Positions 23,400 to 36,960 of a stretch of DNA of 64,000 nt are shown here, in pieces. The notes beneath the pieces were generated by a model that worked only from the letters and a program-made list of their open reading frames with translations, did not search any database and was not told the origin of the DNA. How positions within the stretch are numbered: the stretch's first letter is position 1; every line of letters begins with the position of its first letter. The stretch spans positions 1,240,001-1,304,000 of the forward strand of contig JAQFVV010000254.1 in NCBI GenBank assembly GCA_028023455.1, given 5' to 3'. The DNA is from Epiperipatus broadwayi. Lineage: Eukaryota; Onychophora; Udeonychophora; Euonychophora; Peripatidae. The position numbers were made by a program, and so were the translations under genes.

Positions 23400-23780
23400 A
23401 TCTGATATTTGGACACTTAATAGAACAGCAATGCAGAGACTTCAAACCTTTAATTGTGAAGAAATGTGGAGTAACAACAAGAAATCAAAAGGAAATATGT
23501 AGATGAGAAAAAAACAGATAACTAACATCATAGAAAATACTATAAAATTAAAATGGATTTGGATTGGACATATTACTAATACAGATAATTACAGATGGGC
23601 TAGCTGAAATCTTACATTATATTCCTAAAGATTGTAATAGACAAAGAGAGAGAGGGACAATATGTGAAATGGATAGATGAAAGAAAAAGTTATGGAAAAA
23701 AGAGACTATGATTAAAAAACAGTGAATTAATCTTGGAGAAACCATCTTGTCAATGATCAATAACATTTGAAGATTATAAA
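23400..23780 (+). pseudogene. LINE C-terminal tail (RTE-like)
   Basis: The plus strand reads ITNIIENTIKLKWIWIGHI followed by TNTDNYRWA, a clear match to the RTE-family C-terminus (IK+LKW.W.GHI.R..D.RW). Stops and shifts before and after show it is dead. Downstream 'gacaaagagagagaggg' to 'gtgaaatggatagatga' (DKERERDN...KWIDE) agrees with the usual ending of these ORFs. Same family as 3900-4115. Confidence 0.65.
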
Positions 23781-24109
23781 CTTCTCCCTTGTATAAAGAT
23801 AAATAACAGGTCTTTTTTTAGTTAAGTGTTTCTATCAAAACTAGTTAATATATAAGAAAAAATGAATGGGCCAGTTTACCATCAATGTTTTATAGATCTA
23901 TGCATTGGGATTAGTATCGTACCCTTGTTTTAGTAGTATTTATAATTAAAAATAATTAAGTTGCTTGGGAGGTCTTATGAGGTCATGCTACATTAAATCT
24001 TGGCTGAGAACAACAAATCCAATTAAAAATTCAATCTGGCACTTTTAAATTTTTGAGTCTTCTATATTGCTATTGCATATATATGCAGTTAATACGGTAG
24101 TATTAACTG

Positions 24110-24545
24110 TTTATAACCCGGTCTGTGTTAATGCAGTGGTAAAGTGTCAGATACTGAAGCATAAGGTCCTCATATTGGTTCCAGTACTGACATTTCTGGC
24201 ATTTGAACATTTTATAACCTCTGAAGAGATAAATTCATTTGTTTATTTATTTAGCTCTGCATGATTTAGTGCAGTATTCACGTCAAATTTAAGTATGATG
24301 TCCTCTGATCATTTCCAGGATTGACATTTCCAGCCCTCAAACTTCTTATGCAATCCCAAATAATAAAGCAAATCAAATGATTTCTGTTCTGCATACTTTA
24401 GGAAAGTAGGAGAGGAACAGTTTCAAGTGTAAGATCCTGAGATCAATACCATTTCTAACAGTTCTAGTGCTAAAATTCTTTATGAACTCATAAGGATAGA
24501 GCCATTCAATTATTTTTTATTTATCTATTTATAAATTGTTAATAG
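24110..24545 (+). mobile_element. Cluster of three tRNA-derived SINE copies
   Basis: Three head-to-tail degraded copies (about 24118-24253, 24254-24375, 24390-24535). The first has an A-box-like 'agtggtaaagtgtc', a B-box-like 'ggttccagtac', and a body 'tggcatttgaac...aagagataaattcatttg' that ends in TTTATTTATTTA. The other two share 'tttccag..ttgacattt', 'cttatg' and 'aaatca/ttcaatt' with similar spacing. Related copies occur at 26925, 27855, 40045, 55185 and 56865. The tRNA-like head and T-rich tail identify a SINE; the family name is not known to me. Confidence 0.6.
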
Positions 24546-25190
24546 TTCAAACAAATTGAATGGCTACTTAAGATATAAATCCACTAATCATCACATGACC
24601 TGCAGCTAACTATTACTCAAACTTACCACTAGGTGGCAGAACGGATAAAAGAAATAGATTTGCTATTTAAGATCTACATTAACATATATATAGTGTGTGC
24701 TTCATATTGATTCATATAAAGCACAAATTTCTTTATGCAGATCAATTTCCCATTTTTAATCTATTTAAATTCCAAGTTTAAGAATCAGCTTTTAAGTTTT
24801 CATTTTTCTTTATTACTACTGTCCTAGAATTATTTTTATATATTTTTATTTATTATTTAAGTCTGACCTGTTCTTTCTGGGAATGATTTATATAGATTTC
24901 CTTTCTCTCTTTCTCTTTTTCTCCAATTTCAGTATCAGTTAGAATCATATGCAATGTATATAAATAAATCTTGTTAGATTATACTTATTAAGGATACAAA
25001 GCCGAGTCCAAAAGTGATGAAAGAAATCTGTAAGCGAAGAAAAATAAGAAACAAGATTTATAACTCTGGGTAGCATTCATAAATAGTGAGTCAAGAATAA
25101 TCTGAATAAGTGGAAAAGCATTCTGCTACAACAGAAAGTTAATCTAAAAATTATAATACTAAAAAGTATGCAAAGATTAGACGAAAAGTA
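24546..25190. other. AT-rich DNA with pyrimidine runs, no gene recognised
   Basis: Contains a T/C-rich stretch (24890-24925) and AT-rich DNA. Positions 25010-25190 may be the degraded 5' part of the LINE that follows, but I cannot align it to a motif. Confidence 0.4.
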
Positions 25191-25199
25191 AGTTTATAT

Positions 25200-26540
25200 A
25201 ATAGATGGCGCTAAGTGCTTTCATTCATTCAAGAGAATTAAGAAATTATATGAAAATAATTATTATACTTACCAATTAGGGGATATAGAATCAATTAAAG
25301 TTAAAAATGGGATGGGATTAAGGCAAGGATGCCCTATGTCACCTATTTTGTTTTTGTTGTATTTGAGTGAAATGGAGAAAGCAATAGAAAGACTAGGAAG
25401 AGGGATAGAGATACCATTAATAGGTGGCAAGGGAGTAATATACTTTGTCTGGTCTTTTTTTTGCAGATGATATCTTTTTGTGTGCAGAAAGAAGAGAAGA
25501 TATGGAAATTATGTTGATGACATGTGCAAGGGTGGGTAAAGAGATGGGGTTAAATTTAGTGAAGAAAAATCAAATATAATGATGGTTACTTCTGGGGAAA
25601 GAGAAGATGTAGAATTTTTATTGGGGGTATAAAGTTAAGTGTGGTGGATAGATATAGGTATTTGGGAATCATCTTATGTAATCAGGAAAATTGCTTGGAT
25701 GAATGGGAGAAAAAATTGGTAAATGAAGCAAAGAAAAGAAAGGGTTTGGTAAAGAAACTAACAGTATTTTCATATAATAAATATGATGTAGCTAGAATAG
25801 TATGGAAGGGAGTTGCAGTAGCAGGGTTAACATATGGTAATGATGCATTATGTGTTAGTAAAAGGGTTTTAGATTATTTAGAGAAAGTACAAAGGAAAGT
25901 AGGAAGACATGCAGTAGATGCAGAGATGTGGACAGCAAAGGAGGCAATTCAAGGAGAAATGGGATGGTCAAGTTTTTATATGAGAGATGCAAAAAGTAAA
26001 ATGAAAATGTTTGTTAGGTTGCAGTTTATGGATAGTAAAAGAATAGCCAAAATAGTGTTTAATTGGGTTATGACTAAAGGTCAGGTAACAAGATGGGTTA
26101 GAAAGGTCATGTGGTATGCAAAAGATTTGGATAAAGAATTTATATCAGTATACTTGTATAAAAGGTGGGATGATTGTGTTAGGAGGATTGTTGAGTGTTA
26201 TAGTGGTAAGGAATGGGATAAAAGAATAGATGCATTAATAAAAAATAGGGAGTTGAAGAGATGGAGAACTAGCATGGAGGGTAAGAAGAGTTTAAATATA
26301 TATAGAAGTAAACGGAACATTGGATGCAAGTTAATTTTTGATAATAGTCAGGAAAGTTTTTTATTGTTTAAGCCTTGAATGGGATCTTTAGGAACAAGAG
26401 AATATACATGTAAATGAAAAACTATGGGTGATTTAGTGTGCAAATTGTGTAAGGAAGGTATGGAAAATATTAGGCATCTGTTGATTGAATGTAAATGCTT
26501 GAAAGCAGAAAGGGTACAGATAATGAAGTTGGGAGAATAG
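25200..26540 (+). pseudogene. LINE reverse transcriptase to zinc-knuckle, frameshifted
   Basis: In plus orientation the DNA encodes, in order: GLRQGCPMSPILFLLYL (RT motif B), then after a frame change ADDIFLCAE (motif C with ADD), GLNLV...KNQ, DRYRYLGIILCNQ (motif E region), a long conserved linker with TAKEAIQGEMGWSSFYMRD, and finally CKLCKEGMENIRHLLIEC, a C-terminal CCHC zinc knuckle. The open part at 25641-26378 is 245 codons. At least two frameshifts near 25455 and 25590 and a stop near 26378 break the ORF, and the endonuclease end is missing, so it is a 5'-truncated dead copy. The absence of RNase H and the CCHC tail fit CR1/RTE-like or related clades; the clade is not certain. Confidence 0.75.
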
Positions 26541-26924
26541 ATATGAACAAAGTGATTATACAGAAAGTGAGTTTGTGAGAAGATAAGGGGGATTTAGATA
26601 TAAAGGCCATAGAGTTGACAAAAATTTATGTTGTGGAAATGGGTTGAAGCAGAATTTGGGAAAAATTAGAGTGGGGAATGGAAGGTAAAGTGGCTAACAG
26701 ATTTCACTGGGAATAGTTTCTGAGAGATTCCTGATTCCATTTAAGGAGAAGTCACAGTGCATCACATCACATATAAAACGATTCATTCAACAAATCGAAT
26801 TATTAAGTCGTTTTCTACATTGAATGCTTGAGGAAAAATATATAAGAATACATTTTTGAGTATAATTTATTTAAAGTCAAGCCTAATTTCATGTAAAACG
26901 AAAATAGGAAAACTTAATTTATTA

Positions 26925-27062
26925 AATAAATAAACAATCGAATGGCTTTATTGCCCGAGGATTTATTAAGTTCGAACACCGGAAGTGTTATATTGGACTC
27001 GATCTGAGAACTTTACAGTCTAGACTAGAGTTTAACATTCTATCGGTGCGCTAAATCATAAA
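26925..27062 (-). mobile_element. tRNA-derived SINE copy (minus)
   Basis: On the minus strand it reads from a tRNA-like head ('agatcgagtccaa' resembling a B-box) through 'tgttcgaacttaataaatc' to 'ccattcgattgtttatttattt'. Same body and tail as the SINEs at 24110-24545. Confidence 0.55.
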
Positions 27063-27850
27063 AGCAAATTTAATTTGCTAATCACTTTTTATTTAATAAA
27101 ACACAATTTTAATTAACTACTAATTAATTTACTAATAAATAGCTAATCAAAATTATAATTTATAAAAAAAATGTTATATATCGACTTAAAACTGTATAAA
27201 AATAATAAATAAAATGAGTGTGTGCATACAAAATCAGCCAATCGTAAAAGACATTAAAATTTCACTCTAGAAAAAATTAGAGGCAAAATTGTTGATTTGC
27301 TAAGATGTAACAAAGAAAGTAATTATATAAATTAGATAAGGCAAAACAAAAACCTGCCAATCTAGATATGCTTGTGAGCAGTACTGTATAGGAGTACAGT
27401 GTGAGCAGTACCATGCTTGCAGTACAGCAGTGCATGAACAGTTTGGTATGCCAAAGAATGCATACAGTGCAGAATTAACAGTGAATAAATAACAGCAGAG
27501 AATGAAGCACAGGGAAACAAAATGCAACATTACAGTTTAATGCTATAAAGAACTGTGCATGCAAGGAATATAAATGAGAAAAGTACCAATTAATACAATT
27601 GTAAATGAAACACAAAAAGATTCCCTAATTTTATGAATATATATAGAGATACTATTCATAGCTTAAAACTACAGCTTACAGTAAGCATCACATACCAATT
27701 GATCAACAAGATATCAGAAAAAGATTATATTAAAAGAAAAGGAATAATAAAATTGCAGCAGAGGTTATCCATTCCTAAAAAATAAATTTAAAGCAATACA
27801 CTATGATATTGAAATCAACAATATTTAATGCAAATATGATTTTTTCCATT
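27063..27850. other. AT-rich DNA, weak GCAGTAC repeats
   Basis: At 27365-27470 the words 'gagcagtac', 'gagtacagtg' and 'gcagtacagcagtgc' recur, a small cryptically repetitive patch that opens a 76-codon minus frame (27300-27530). No recognisable protein. Confidence 0.4.
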
Positions 27851-27854
27851 TATC

Positions 27855-27980
27855 TAGTTTAATGCAATGATAGTGTATGTATGGTCCTTGGTCAATTCCA
27901 GTTCTAATACCCCTCTCTCCCTAGCATTCAAACTCCTTAAGAATTCTGGAGCATACAGTAAACCCATTTGATTGTTTATT
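27855..27980 (+). mobile_element. tRNA-derived SINE copy (plus)
   Basis: Shares 'aatgcaatga', 'ggtcaattccagttc' (B-box-like), 'cattcaaactccttaag' and the tail 'catttgattgtttatttaa' with the SINE cluster at 24 kb. Confidence 0.55.
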
Positions 27981-28060
27981 TAATATCTCATGAAAAATAT
28001 CTTTAGATGGAGATTCTCTTCAGGTTATCTGGTTAAATTACTGAATATTAAATTAAAAAG

Positions 28061-28395
28061 ACAAAACTCTCCATGCAGTAGCATGCCTCAGTGCAAGCCA
28101 GAGTAATCAATAAATGCAGGAAACTAGTCTGGGGATACTGGGTGAATAGGCACTAGATGAGGATTTTATGTACAAACCTTCCTGCATCTATTAATTATTT
28201 TTGCTTGCACTGAAAGATGTTACAGTGTAAAGAGTTTGCCTCTGTGTAAACAGCTTGTATATGCATAAAGAATGGTGATCATGTGATGTTTAGTGGTTTA
28301 AAAACAATTCTTCCCAATAAGATTATGGTATCTGTAGTTATTAAAAAACCAAAGATACCAAAAAGTATGGATGCTCAACTGTTAATAACTTTATT
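28061..28395. repeat. Foldback element, smaller family member
   Basis: Inverted arms at 28061-28122 ('aaaactctcc', 'cagtgcaagc', 'atgcagg') and 28176-28240 (complement). The bases that follow ('ttaaaaaaccaaagatacc...tggatgctcaactg') match the central region of the copy at 37025-37549, so both derive from one family. Confidence 0.6.
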
Positions 28396-29103
28396 ATTAT
28401 TTGTTGTGTTTTCAATTAAAAATTTATTATTTAATATTTTAAAAAATATATTCATTATTTCAATTTATGCTTTATAGAAATTTGAAATAACCATATAGAT
28501 TTGATGGAGAATAACAGTTTCTTTCATTGAATGCATTTTTCTTGCCTACAAGTTGAAATCAAATGTTGTGTTTTGATGATTATTTGTATTTTATTTGTAA
28601 AATTGCTATTTCATTTTTCAAACTAATTGCATTTTTGAAACGAATTTTATTTTTGAAGTTATATTTTAATAAAAATTGTCAAAAGTGTATAGTTTTAATG
28701 AAGAATAATTTTTTTTACTAAAAACACAATTTAAAGGGAAATATAAAAAAGGGGTAATCAGTGTGTCAAATAAAATACAGTTAAAAGGTATGTTAGCTGA
28801 TTTATTTTCATAATGTTTTGTTTCTGTGATTGCATTTAGTTCCGCTATGACTTATTGACATGCAGTTCTATTTAATATTCATTTTATTGTGATTTAGTAA
28901 CCAGTAGTCAACATATATGCCACCTATATTCTACATTTCTTTATGTTTTGCTAATGACATATTCATAAGCATCTTTAAAAATCATTACCAATACCATTTG
29001 GAAATTATTAAATATCTTGGAAATTGTTTTTAAATAGAACAAAGTACTATCTACAAGTGTAAAGTGTATAGCCCTCAAATTTAAGATTTGTCAAAAATGA
29101 GAC
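28396..29103. other. AT-rich DNA, no gene recognised
   Basis: Nothing supported beyond T- and A-rich runs. Confidence 0.5.
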
Positions 29104-30093
<990 letters not shown>

Positions 30094-31765
30094 TTACCTC
30101 CTCATGGTTAAAGTTAGCCTTGAAAAATGTATTCATGTTTTTCCACCTTCATTACGTTTGGTGACTTCATTTGTAAATCTGGATAACTCTTCACTGTTGG
30201 CTGATGACTTTTTGTTGTTGATTGGTGTTGTATAATTCAACCATACCTGGTTTCTGTGCCTGTGATATTGTTGGTTATATGCTGTTTGAATAGCCACTGT
30301 TTGCAATCCTTTAAGGGTGATCATAACTGATGGAACCAGTTCCCATGAACGTACGGCTTAGGACTGGGATGCTCATCTTCATTTTAGCTGTTATTTTCAT
30401 GGATTGTCCTAGGGCTCAAAACTGGAAAGTCCCTATTATATTTTATTTTTATAAACTGGTTTACTTTAGTCACCATAAAGCCCAAATGACTGAACCATGA
30501 GTAGACACAACAAGAGGCAAATAAATTGTTTTACTAGGCATAATAACCTTAATTATTGTTTGACCCAAGAGTGATATTTGATTGCCTTAATATTCAGTAA
30601 TCACTACTTCTAGGATGCAGTCCATTATTATTTGTTTTATTAATGATAGCCCATGTCTTTTTTTGATACAATGAACAGAACAGATCTAGAATCCAGTTAC
30701 ATTATTACTGGTATATCATTAATAATATTTTTGTATTTGAAAGCTGAACAAATTCCTTTTATGTTTTTATATAGGCATTGATATTATTTCATTTTATATT
30801 GCCCTTCTGGGTTTTTGGAATGAACTCTTCCATTGACTTTGAAGTGACTTGGGTTTTTTTTTTTCATTTTACAACAAGCAGCTTCCATGTTACTGACATA
30901 TTTGTAATATGTACACACCGTAGATCAGTGTAGATATTTGTTGTGTATTTTGCTTTATTACATCTATAACTAAGTTGAACAAGGTTATTATCAATAATAA
31001 ATCATTCTCATCAGAAAAATCTTTAAACCTTCTGATTTTCTGATTCACAACTTTAATGTTGGACTAAATTTATTTAATGGAGCAGTCTGGCTCATTATAG
31101 CCTCAGCTTGTCACCTGAGAAATAGTTGAATTAAATATAATATCAGGATCCATCAACAACTTAGACTCTAAGATTGTGGTCATTCATTTTACAAATGAAA
31201 CATTCTCTCAAAGATTCATTGAAGAAGACTTTAAGGTTGCAGTTAAAAGCTAGCTTTTTGAATTCAACAGCAAAATTTCATGCTTTTTTCTCCAACCATT
31301 GTGTGCAGAAATTGAAGTGATATCTCTATATGATTGTTAGGGATTTAAGACAGAATAGCACTATGAGTAGATATAGTGCTTTGTCTAAATCCAGCTCAGC
31401 TGCCAGTGTGGGGCTGCCTGCACAAGTAATATGTTTGAGATCTGAATACAGGCACAAATGTTGATAATTTTAATTCAGACTTAAATTTTTTTTTAGCCCC
31501 CATATGAAAAAGCAATTGATCTATGTACAATGGCCAATTGTTCAGGATAGGCCATATTGAATTTTTTTAATGAGCTAATTTAAGCTATTGTGATTTTTTC
31601 TCTCTCTTTCTGCCATGATAAAAACATTTTGACTCTTCTTTATAGTTCACAAGAAACTACTCATGTTTGATTTTTAGAGTTTTTATTGTTGTGCTAATAT
31701 TAGCTGCCAATTTATAGCATGGACAAAGATCTAATCAGAGTAAGGACTTGTCATGATCATCAAAC
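30094..31765 (-). other. Interior of the degraded LTR element
   Basis: 1.67 kb without an open frame over 63 codons (30133-30324 minus). Short minus-strand frames have plausible composition but no Gag, protease, RT or integrase motif that I can name. Confidence 0.4.
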
Positions 31766-32800
31766 TGGTGTGCTTATTGCATGATTATTATAAAAAATAA
31801 ATTTATAAAAATAATATTAAATATTTATTAATTAATACAAATATACAAAGACATATTTAACTGTTATACCTCTGCCTGATATGATTGTCTTGGAATAGCA
31901 TTTAGTTGCCATCAATAATTAATGTAAGGAGCTTTAAGCACCACTAAAGGTTTACTTACTGCATCCAGCTTACCATAACAGCTTGCCTTGTAGGTAGATA
32001 TGATGACACTTGTGGCTGTTCTGTGACAGCTTGTTCAATGTCTAGGTATGGTAACACATTCAAGATGTTTTGTGACAGTTTACCTTACATTTGATTTAGC
32101 TTCTAGTAGCTTCTAGTTGCAACATAAACTTTTCTCACTGCTTTAATAACTGAAACACACAGGCTTATTATATACCTGTATCTATATATGTAATATATAG
32201 GGTATATGAGCACAGACTTTCACACAACCCACTACTCTCCACACTATCTCATAACCCTGATACATTTGAACACATATATGTTGAAAAGATAAATAATCAC
32301 CAGTATACGTATTTCATGCTAAAGCAGCAATCATCAGTTGGTCCGGATTACCATCTCTACACATATATGCTATAAGTGCTCAGATATATATTAAGATAGC
32401 CAAACCTCATACTTTAATGGATAGGCTTCAATCTACTCCACACTCCAACTCTTCAACCATCCATACAATTGAAAATCTGATGATGGAATAATCAAAGGTC
32501 ACCCTGAGGCCGAGATTCTTGTCACACCCATGTTAACCCCTCATGTACAGGACATAATCCATTTAATACACATACAAGGGATGGACAGACAAATACTTGA
32601 CACCATGCATACTGCCATTTAGGTCCAACTATAAATTGTTGTCTGGCTTTACTTCCAACTGGAGTGATTATTTTCAGCCAGATTCACTTTCATATTGAAA
32701 ACAACTGAATTTATTGGCCTATAGTAATGAATGCTCAATCTTATCAAGGTAAGATGGAATCTAGATTAGTCCATTGTTGAAGGTAATATGAGATATAATA
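31766..32800 (-). repeat. Second LTR copy, carrying a SINE-like insertion
   Basis: Matches the other LTR up to about 32148 and again from about 32612. The intervening ~460 bp is the SINE-like repeat described separately. Confidence 0.55.
32150..32611 (-). mobile_element. SINE-like repeat inserted in LTR (minus)
   Basis: Complement of the family at 34.5-35.8 and 39.5 kb. It contains the inverted forms of 'agcac..gatgattgctg', 'ggagatgg' and 'gaagagttg...gattgaag'. It breaks the LTR between matched flanks, so it arrived after the LTR element. Confidence 0.6.
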
Positions 32801-32814
32801 GACATTTATCAGTT

Positions 32815-33953
32815 AATTTTACATTAAAATTACCAAAAACAAAATTATCACGAAAAAAGTGTTAGTAAAATTGGTTATTGGTTATTTCCTTGGTTTTCCA
32901 ATAGTTTTATCTCATTCAGTAATTACAAGGCAGATTCAAAATATTATTCTTGATAAAACAAAAAGGATATTTGCATTACTTGTTAATATAAATATTTCAC
33001 TTATGGGTAAGGTTACACTCTTGAACTCTTTGGTATATTCAAGGCTTAGTTATTATTTACCAATTATTAGGCCAACAAAGCGTTTTGAGAGGGCTATAAA
33101 TTCGCTTTGTTAAAAATTATTTTGGAAAAACAAGGTCGTAGCCATCAGTATTGCTAAAATTCAAATGCCAAAGCTTTTAAATGGTCTAGGTTTGCACTCG
33201 GTCTCAACTCTATATCTTCAGAGATCTATATCTTTTCTTCATGTAACTTGTCTAAAGCTTGCTCAGTTATCCCTTCCTTTGGTTATTGATTCTACAGATA
33301 TGCCACTTCCATTTTCAAGTTATTGGATTGCTGATTTATGAAAGTCAGTTATTAAGTGGATACCCTCGGTTCAAGTTGCGCTTGATGAGAAATTGACATT
33401 CTGGGATGTTTATAAATTAAAATTTCCACATTATATTCCTCTTTTGACTTCATTAGGTGTTTTAAATAAATTTCTCTTGCGTAAAATGAAACTTCTTTTC
33501 ATTGAAGCAAGACATGTTGATTTTGTACTTAAACTAAATTTAAATGCACTCCCAATAAGTTATTTTTTAGTGACCAGCAGAGGCTTCATTAGGATTTCGT
33601 CTCAGTGCCAGTTGTATAGATTATATGATGAGACAATTCTCCATATTTTTTATATCTGTTCTGCTTTTAAGTCGATTAGGGACTTTATTGTTGCGTATGT
33701 CTCTCTGGATCTTAGGGATGCTCTTTCTGTTTCTAACACTTTTAAGAAGGGATCGTTTGCAGCAATAAGATTATCTATCTTTATAACATTTTCTTTATGG
33801 TTGACATGTTGCAGGTTCATCTTTGGTCATTCTCAGGACTCGGCTCTAAGTGTCTTTATTAAGCTTCTTGATCAAGTCAATCAGCAAGACTCTCTGCTTT
33901 CACCTGTGAGTCTACATGATGATACTTGGGTGAAAGTTTTATTTTCCTCTTAA
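32815..33953 (+). pseudogene. LINE ORF2 C-terminal third (Tx1/L1-like)
   Basis: A single reading frame from about 32815 to 33953 has only two stops (33111 and near 33340). It includes LGFPIVLSHS and NISLMGKVTLLNSLVYSRLSYY, the post-RT 'LS..GKV.L.NS...S+L.Y' block, then WKNKV...IQMPKLLNGLGL ('K...+P...GGLGL') and TFWDVYKLKF. It ends with a Cys/His region around DETILHIFYICSAF and a hydrophobic tail. This order is typical of Tx1/L1-type LINEs downstream of the polymerase. The RT and endonuclease are missing, so it is a 5'-truncated copy. A related tail lies at 51729-52049. Confidence 0.7.
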
Positions 33954-34509
33954 TCTTATTAAGATACCCTTTTCTCTACATTGACTTTTTCAAGTTTCAT
34001 TTTGAATGCTATGTAAATTTTTATAAAGTTTAACTGTATATTACTATGTTACTATATTTTAAAACAACAACAATTTATTATTATTTCAATATTCTTCTCA
34101 CTTCTGCTTGAGACAATGAATGAGATTTTTGAATTCCTCTTCTTATGTGTCCATTGCAAAATTACCCTTTTAAATCAGTAAATATGTTGTTTTTGAGTAA
34201 AATATATCGAGAAACAGTGTCTTGATTCTATTAAGATAACTGACATTTGAGAAATCAGCAACTAAACAAAACTGATACTGTTCATGATAATAATTTTTCA
34301 TTTTTCTTAAAAACAAAGGCGTTTTAGGCCAAATCTCTGAAAATAGCATATTTGAAGAATCTTACCTCATTCTCTTGCTTAAGAAGTCTGATTGTAATTA
34401 GTCAATAATAAAATATGACAAAATCATCATATATTATTTTTTATATGTAGTTAAAGATTAAAAAGCTTATTCCTATTTTTTTTTATTCATCCTTATTTAA
34501 TATTTAAAT
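33954..34509 (+). other. Probable LINE 3' untranslated end, then AT-rich DNA
   Basis: Directly follows the LINE frame and reaches 'ttaaaacaacaacaa' near 34058-34075, which may be its A-rich end. No recognised element after that. Confidence 0.4.
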
Positions 34510-35035
34510 ATAAGTATATTGGCTATACTGAACTTAATGTAGTTAGAAAGGATTTGAACTGAAGCTTTCAAGCTCCCTATAGCTATCCCTTCCATATTAT
34601 ACAACTGAAACACATGACTACATACATGTGAAAAAGACAAATGATCTCCAATATAAGTATTTCATGCTGAACTAGTACTCATCATTTGATTTGGATCGCC
34701 ATCTCTCTCTCTCACATAAATATATATATATAATCAGTGCTCAATTTGATATATATATAATCAGTGCTCAATTTGCATTAAGATAACAAATCTTCAAACT
34801 TTAATGGACAGGCATCAATCTTCTCCTCCTTCCAATTCTTCAGCCATCCATATCATTGAAAATCTGATGGTTGAATGCTCAAAACCTTTGTTGATGCCAT
34901 TCTTATTGACATATCCATGTTTACTTTAAGTCACTCTGACACCTCCTCATGTATAGGTCCTTAATATGTTAATTTAATATATACTAGAGGGGTAGGCAGA
35001 ATACCGACTGAATATGTAATATTTAAATACAAGTA
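34510..35035 (-). mobile_element. SINE-like repeat, minus copy
   Basis: Carries complements of 'gagcttgaaagtctgagttcaa' (B-box-like GTTCAAATCC), 'gatgatctggacca', 'tgatgagt.ctggttcagca' and 'atggatggctgaagaattg'. About 450-500 bp. It faces the plus-oriented copies that follow. Confidence 0.6.
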
Positions 35036-35790
35036 TAATATCTGTACTGAACTTAATGTAATTAAAAGGATTTGAACTCAGACTTTCATGCTCCCTATAG
35101 ATATCCTCAGCATATTATAGTTTGAAGATTTGTAATTTTAATGTGAATTGAGTACAGATTATATATGCATGTGGGAGATGATGATCTGGACCAACTGATG
35201 AGTGCTGGTTCAGCACAAAATATTATATTGGAGATAATTTGTTTTTTTTTTTCATGTGTGGTCATGTGTATAGGTTGTGTAAGATGGAGTAGATAGCTAT
35301 AGGGAGCTTGAAGGTCTATTCTTATATTTAAATATTACATATTCAATCTGTATTCTGCCCATCCCTCTTCCTTTGTCTTTAATGGACATATTAAGGTCCT
35401 ATACATGAGGAATCAGAGTGACTTAAAGTTAACATGGATATGACAATAAAAATGGCACTAGCAAGAGCTTTGAGCATTCCATCATCAGATTTTTAATGAT
35501 ATGGATGCTGAAGAGTTGAAAGTGAAAGAAGATTGAAGTTTGTCCATTAAAGTTTGAATATTTGCTATTTTAATATAAATTGAGCACTGATTATATATGT
35601 GTGTGGGAGATGATGATCTGGACCAACTGATGGTTGCTGGTTCAGCATGAAATATGTATATTGGAGATCATTTATCTTTTTACATGTATGTGGTCATGTG
35701 CATCAGTTGTATAAGATGGGAGTGGATAGCTATAGGGAGCTTGAAAGTCTGAGTTCAAATCCCTTTTCATTGCACCCATTATTTGCAAAC
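35036..35790 (+). mobile_element. SINE-like repeats, one and a half plus copies
   Basis: After a short minus remnant (35036-35125), the core 'gatgatctggaccaactgatg.gtgctggttcagca' occurs at about 35180 and again about 430 bp later. The second copy ends in GAGTTCAAATCCC at 35752-35764, similar to a pol III B-box. The region between has 'ctgcccatccctctt' and 'ggacatattaaggtcctata', shared with 39.66 kb. The arrangement suggests a dimeric unit. Confidence 0.6.
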
Positions 35791-36960
35791 ACATAATATT
35801 GACTTTAAATAAAGATTAATTGAACTGATTAATTGCAATCTCATAACTGATAAAGTGAAGCATTTTATCCTTAAATGGTCTAAAACATAAATAATTACAG
35901 GCACCTTTATGTAATATTACATGCATGAAAGATCTTCGTGGAGTATTAGTGTCACATCAATAAACCATGTTCAAATTCAGATAATAGCTAAAAGATTTTT
36001 TTCAAGCAATCAACATAACTAATCCGTCCCTATATAAATTGGTAAAAAGATATATATAAAAATAATAAAACTTTAATAACTAACAATAGTATTTTTTTCC
36101 AAAAACAACCTGCGAAGAACTTTTTTCTGCAGAGGTGCATTTAAAGACTGTTTTTGCCTTTCTATAAATCCTTTTTAAACAAATAAATATATACTTGGGA
36201 TTAAAAATTTTAATTTATATACTATAGAACTCATATATATATATATATTTGTAAATGTATATCGGCTAAAATATTTGTAAATATCCCCAATATATTTATA
36301 TGTGTGTTCCTTATAGGTTGGTGCGCTTCAATAATGAAGAAAATATTTATTTTTATATTAATTGTTTATTTCAATTGTGTTGAAATCTTTATTAATTGTT
36401 CGAAAACAACAATATGGACAAATTTGTTTGACCATTATTAAGAATGTTTGTGGGTATATGTTAAATTACTTTAATAACAGCCGTAAAGAGCTACCAGGCT
36501 GAAATTTAGAATAAGTAATGACTGTAAATGTAATAAAATTTATCACCTTAATTAAAAAATGGTAGTCTTTAGTGTTATTGATTCTATTTTATCTCCAGAC
36601 TAATTCATGTTATCTATTCCTTCAAAGCTAATATCCCTCTTGAGATTCCACTCAGCACTGCCATCTGGATTTTCATAAAAGCTTCATTCGAAAAATTTTT
36701 TTTTTCTCTTTAAATTAAAACTTTATAAGACAATCAAAAAATATTCAATCACAATTTACGTTATGTAAAGTATATTTCCAATTTGTATGCAGAAGTGCCG
36801 AAAAAAAATAAAACTTGCTTGCGTGTGTGTATATATATATATTATGTTTATTATTACAATCCACTTGTAAAGTAGTATAAGTTGTACTAACTTCAGAAAG
36901 AGAGAAAATAAAGTTCAATAATAACAAAGAAGTAAATATATAAATCAATCGACCACGTGT
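35791..36960. other. AT-rich DNA, no gene recognised
   Basis: Short AT microsatellites at 36234-36250 and 36829-36842. The 76-codon minus frame at 36745-36975 is not recognisable. Confidence 0.5.
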
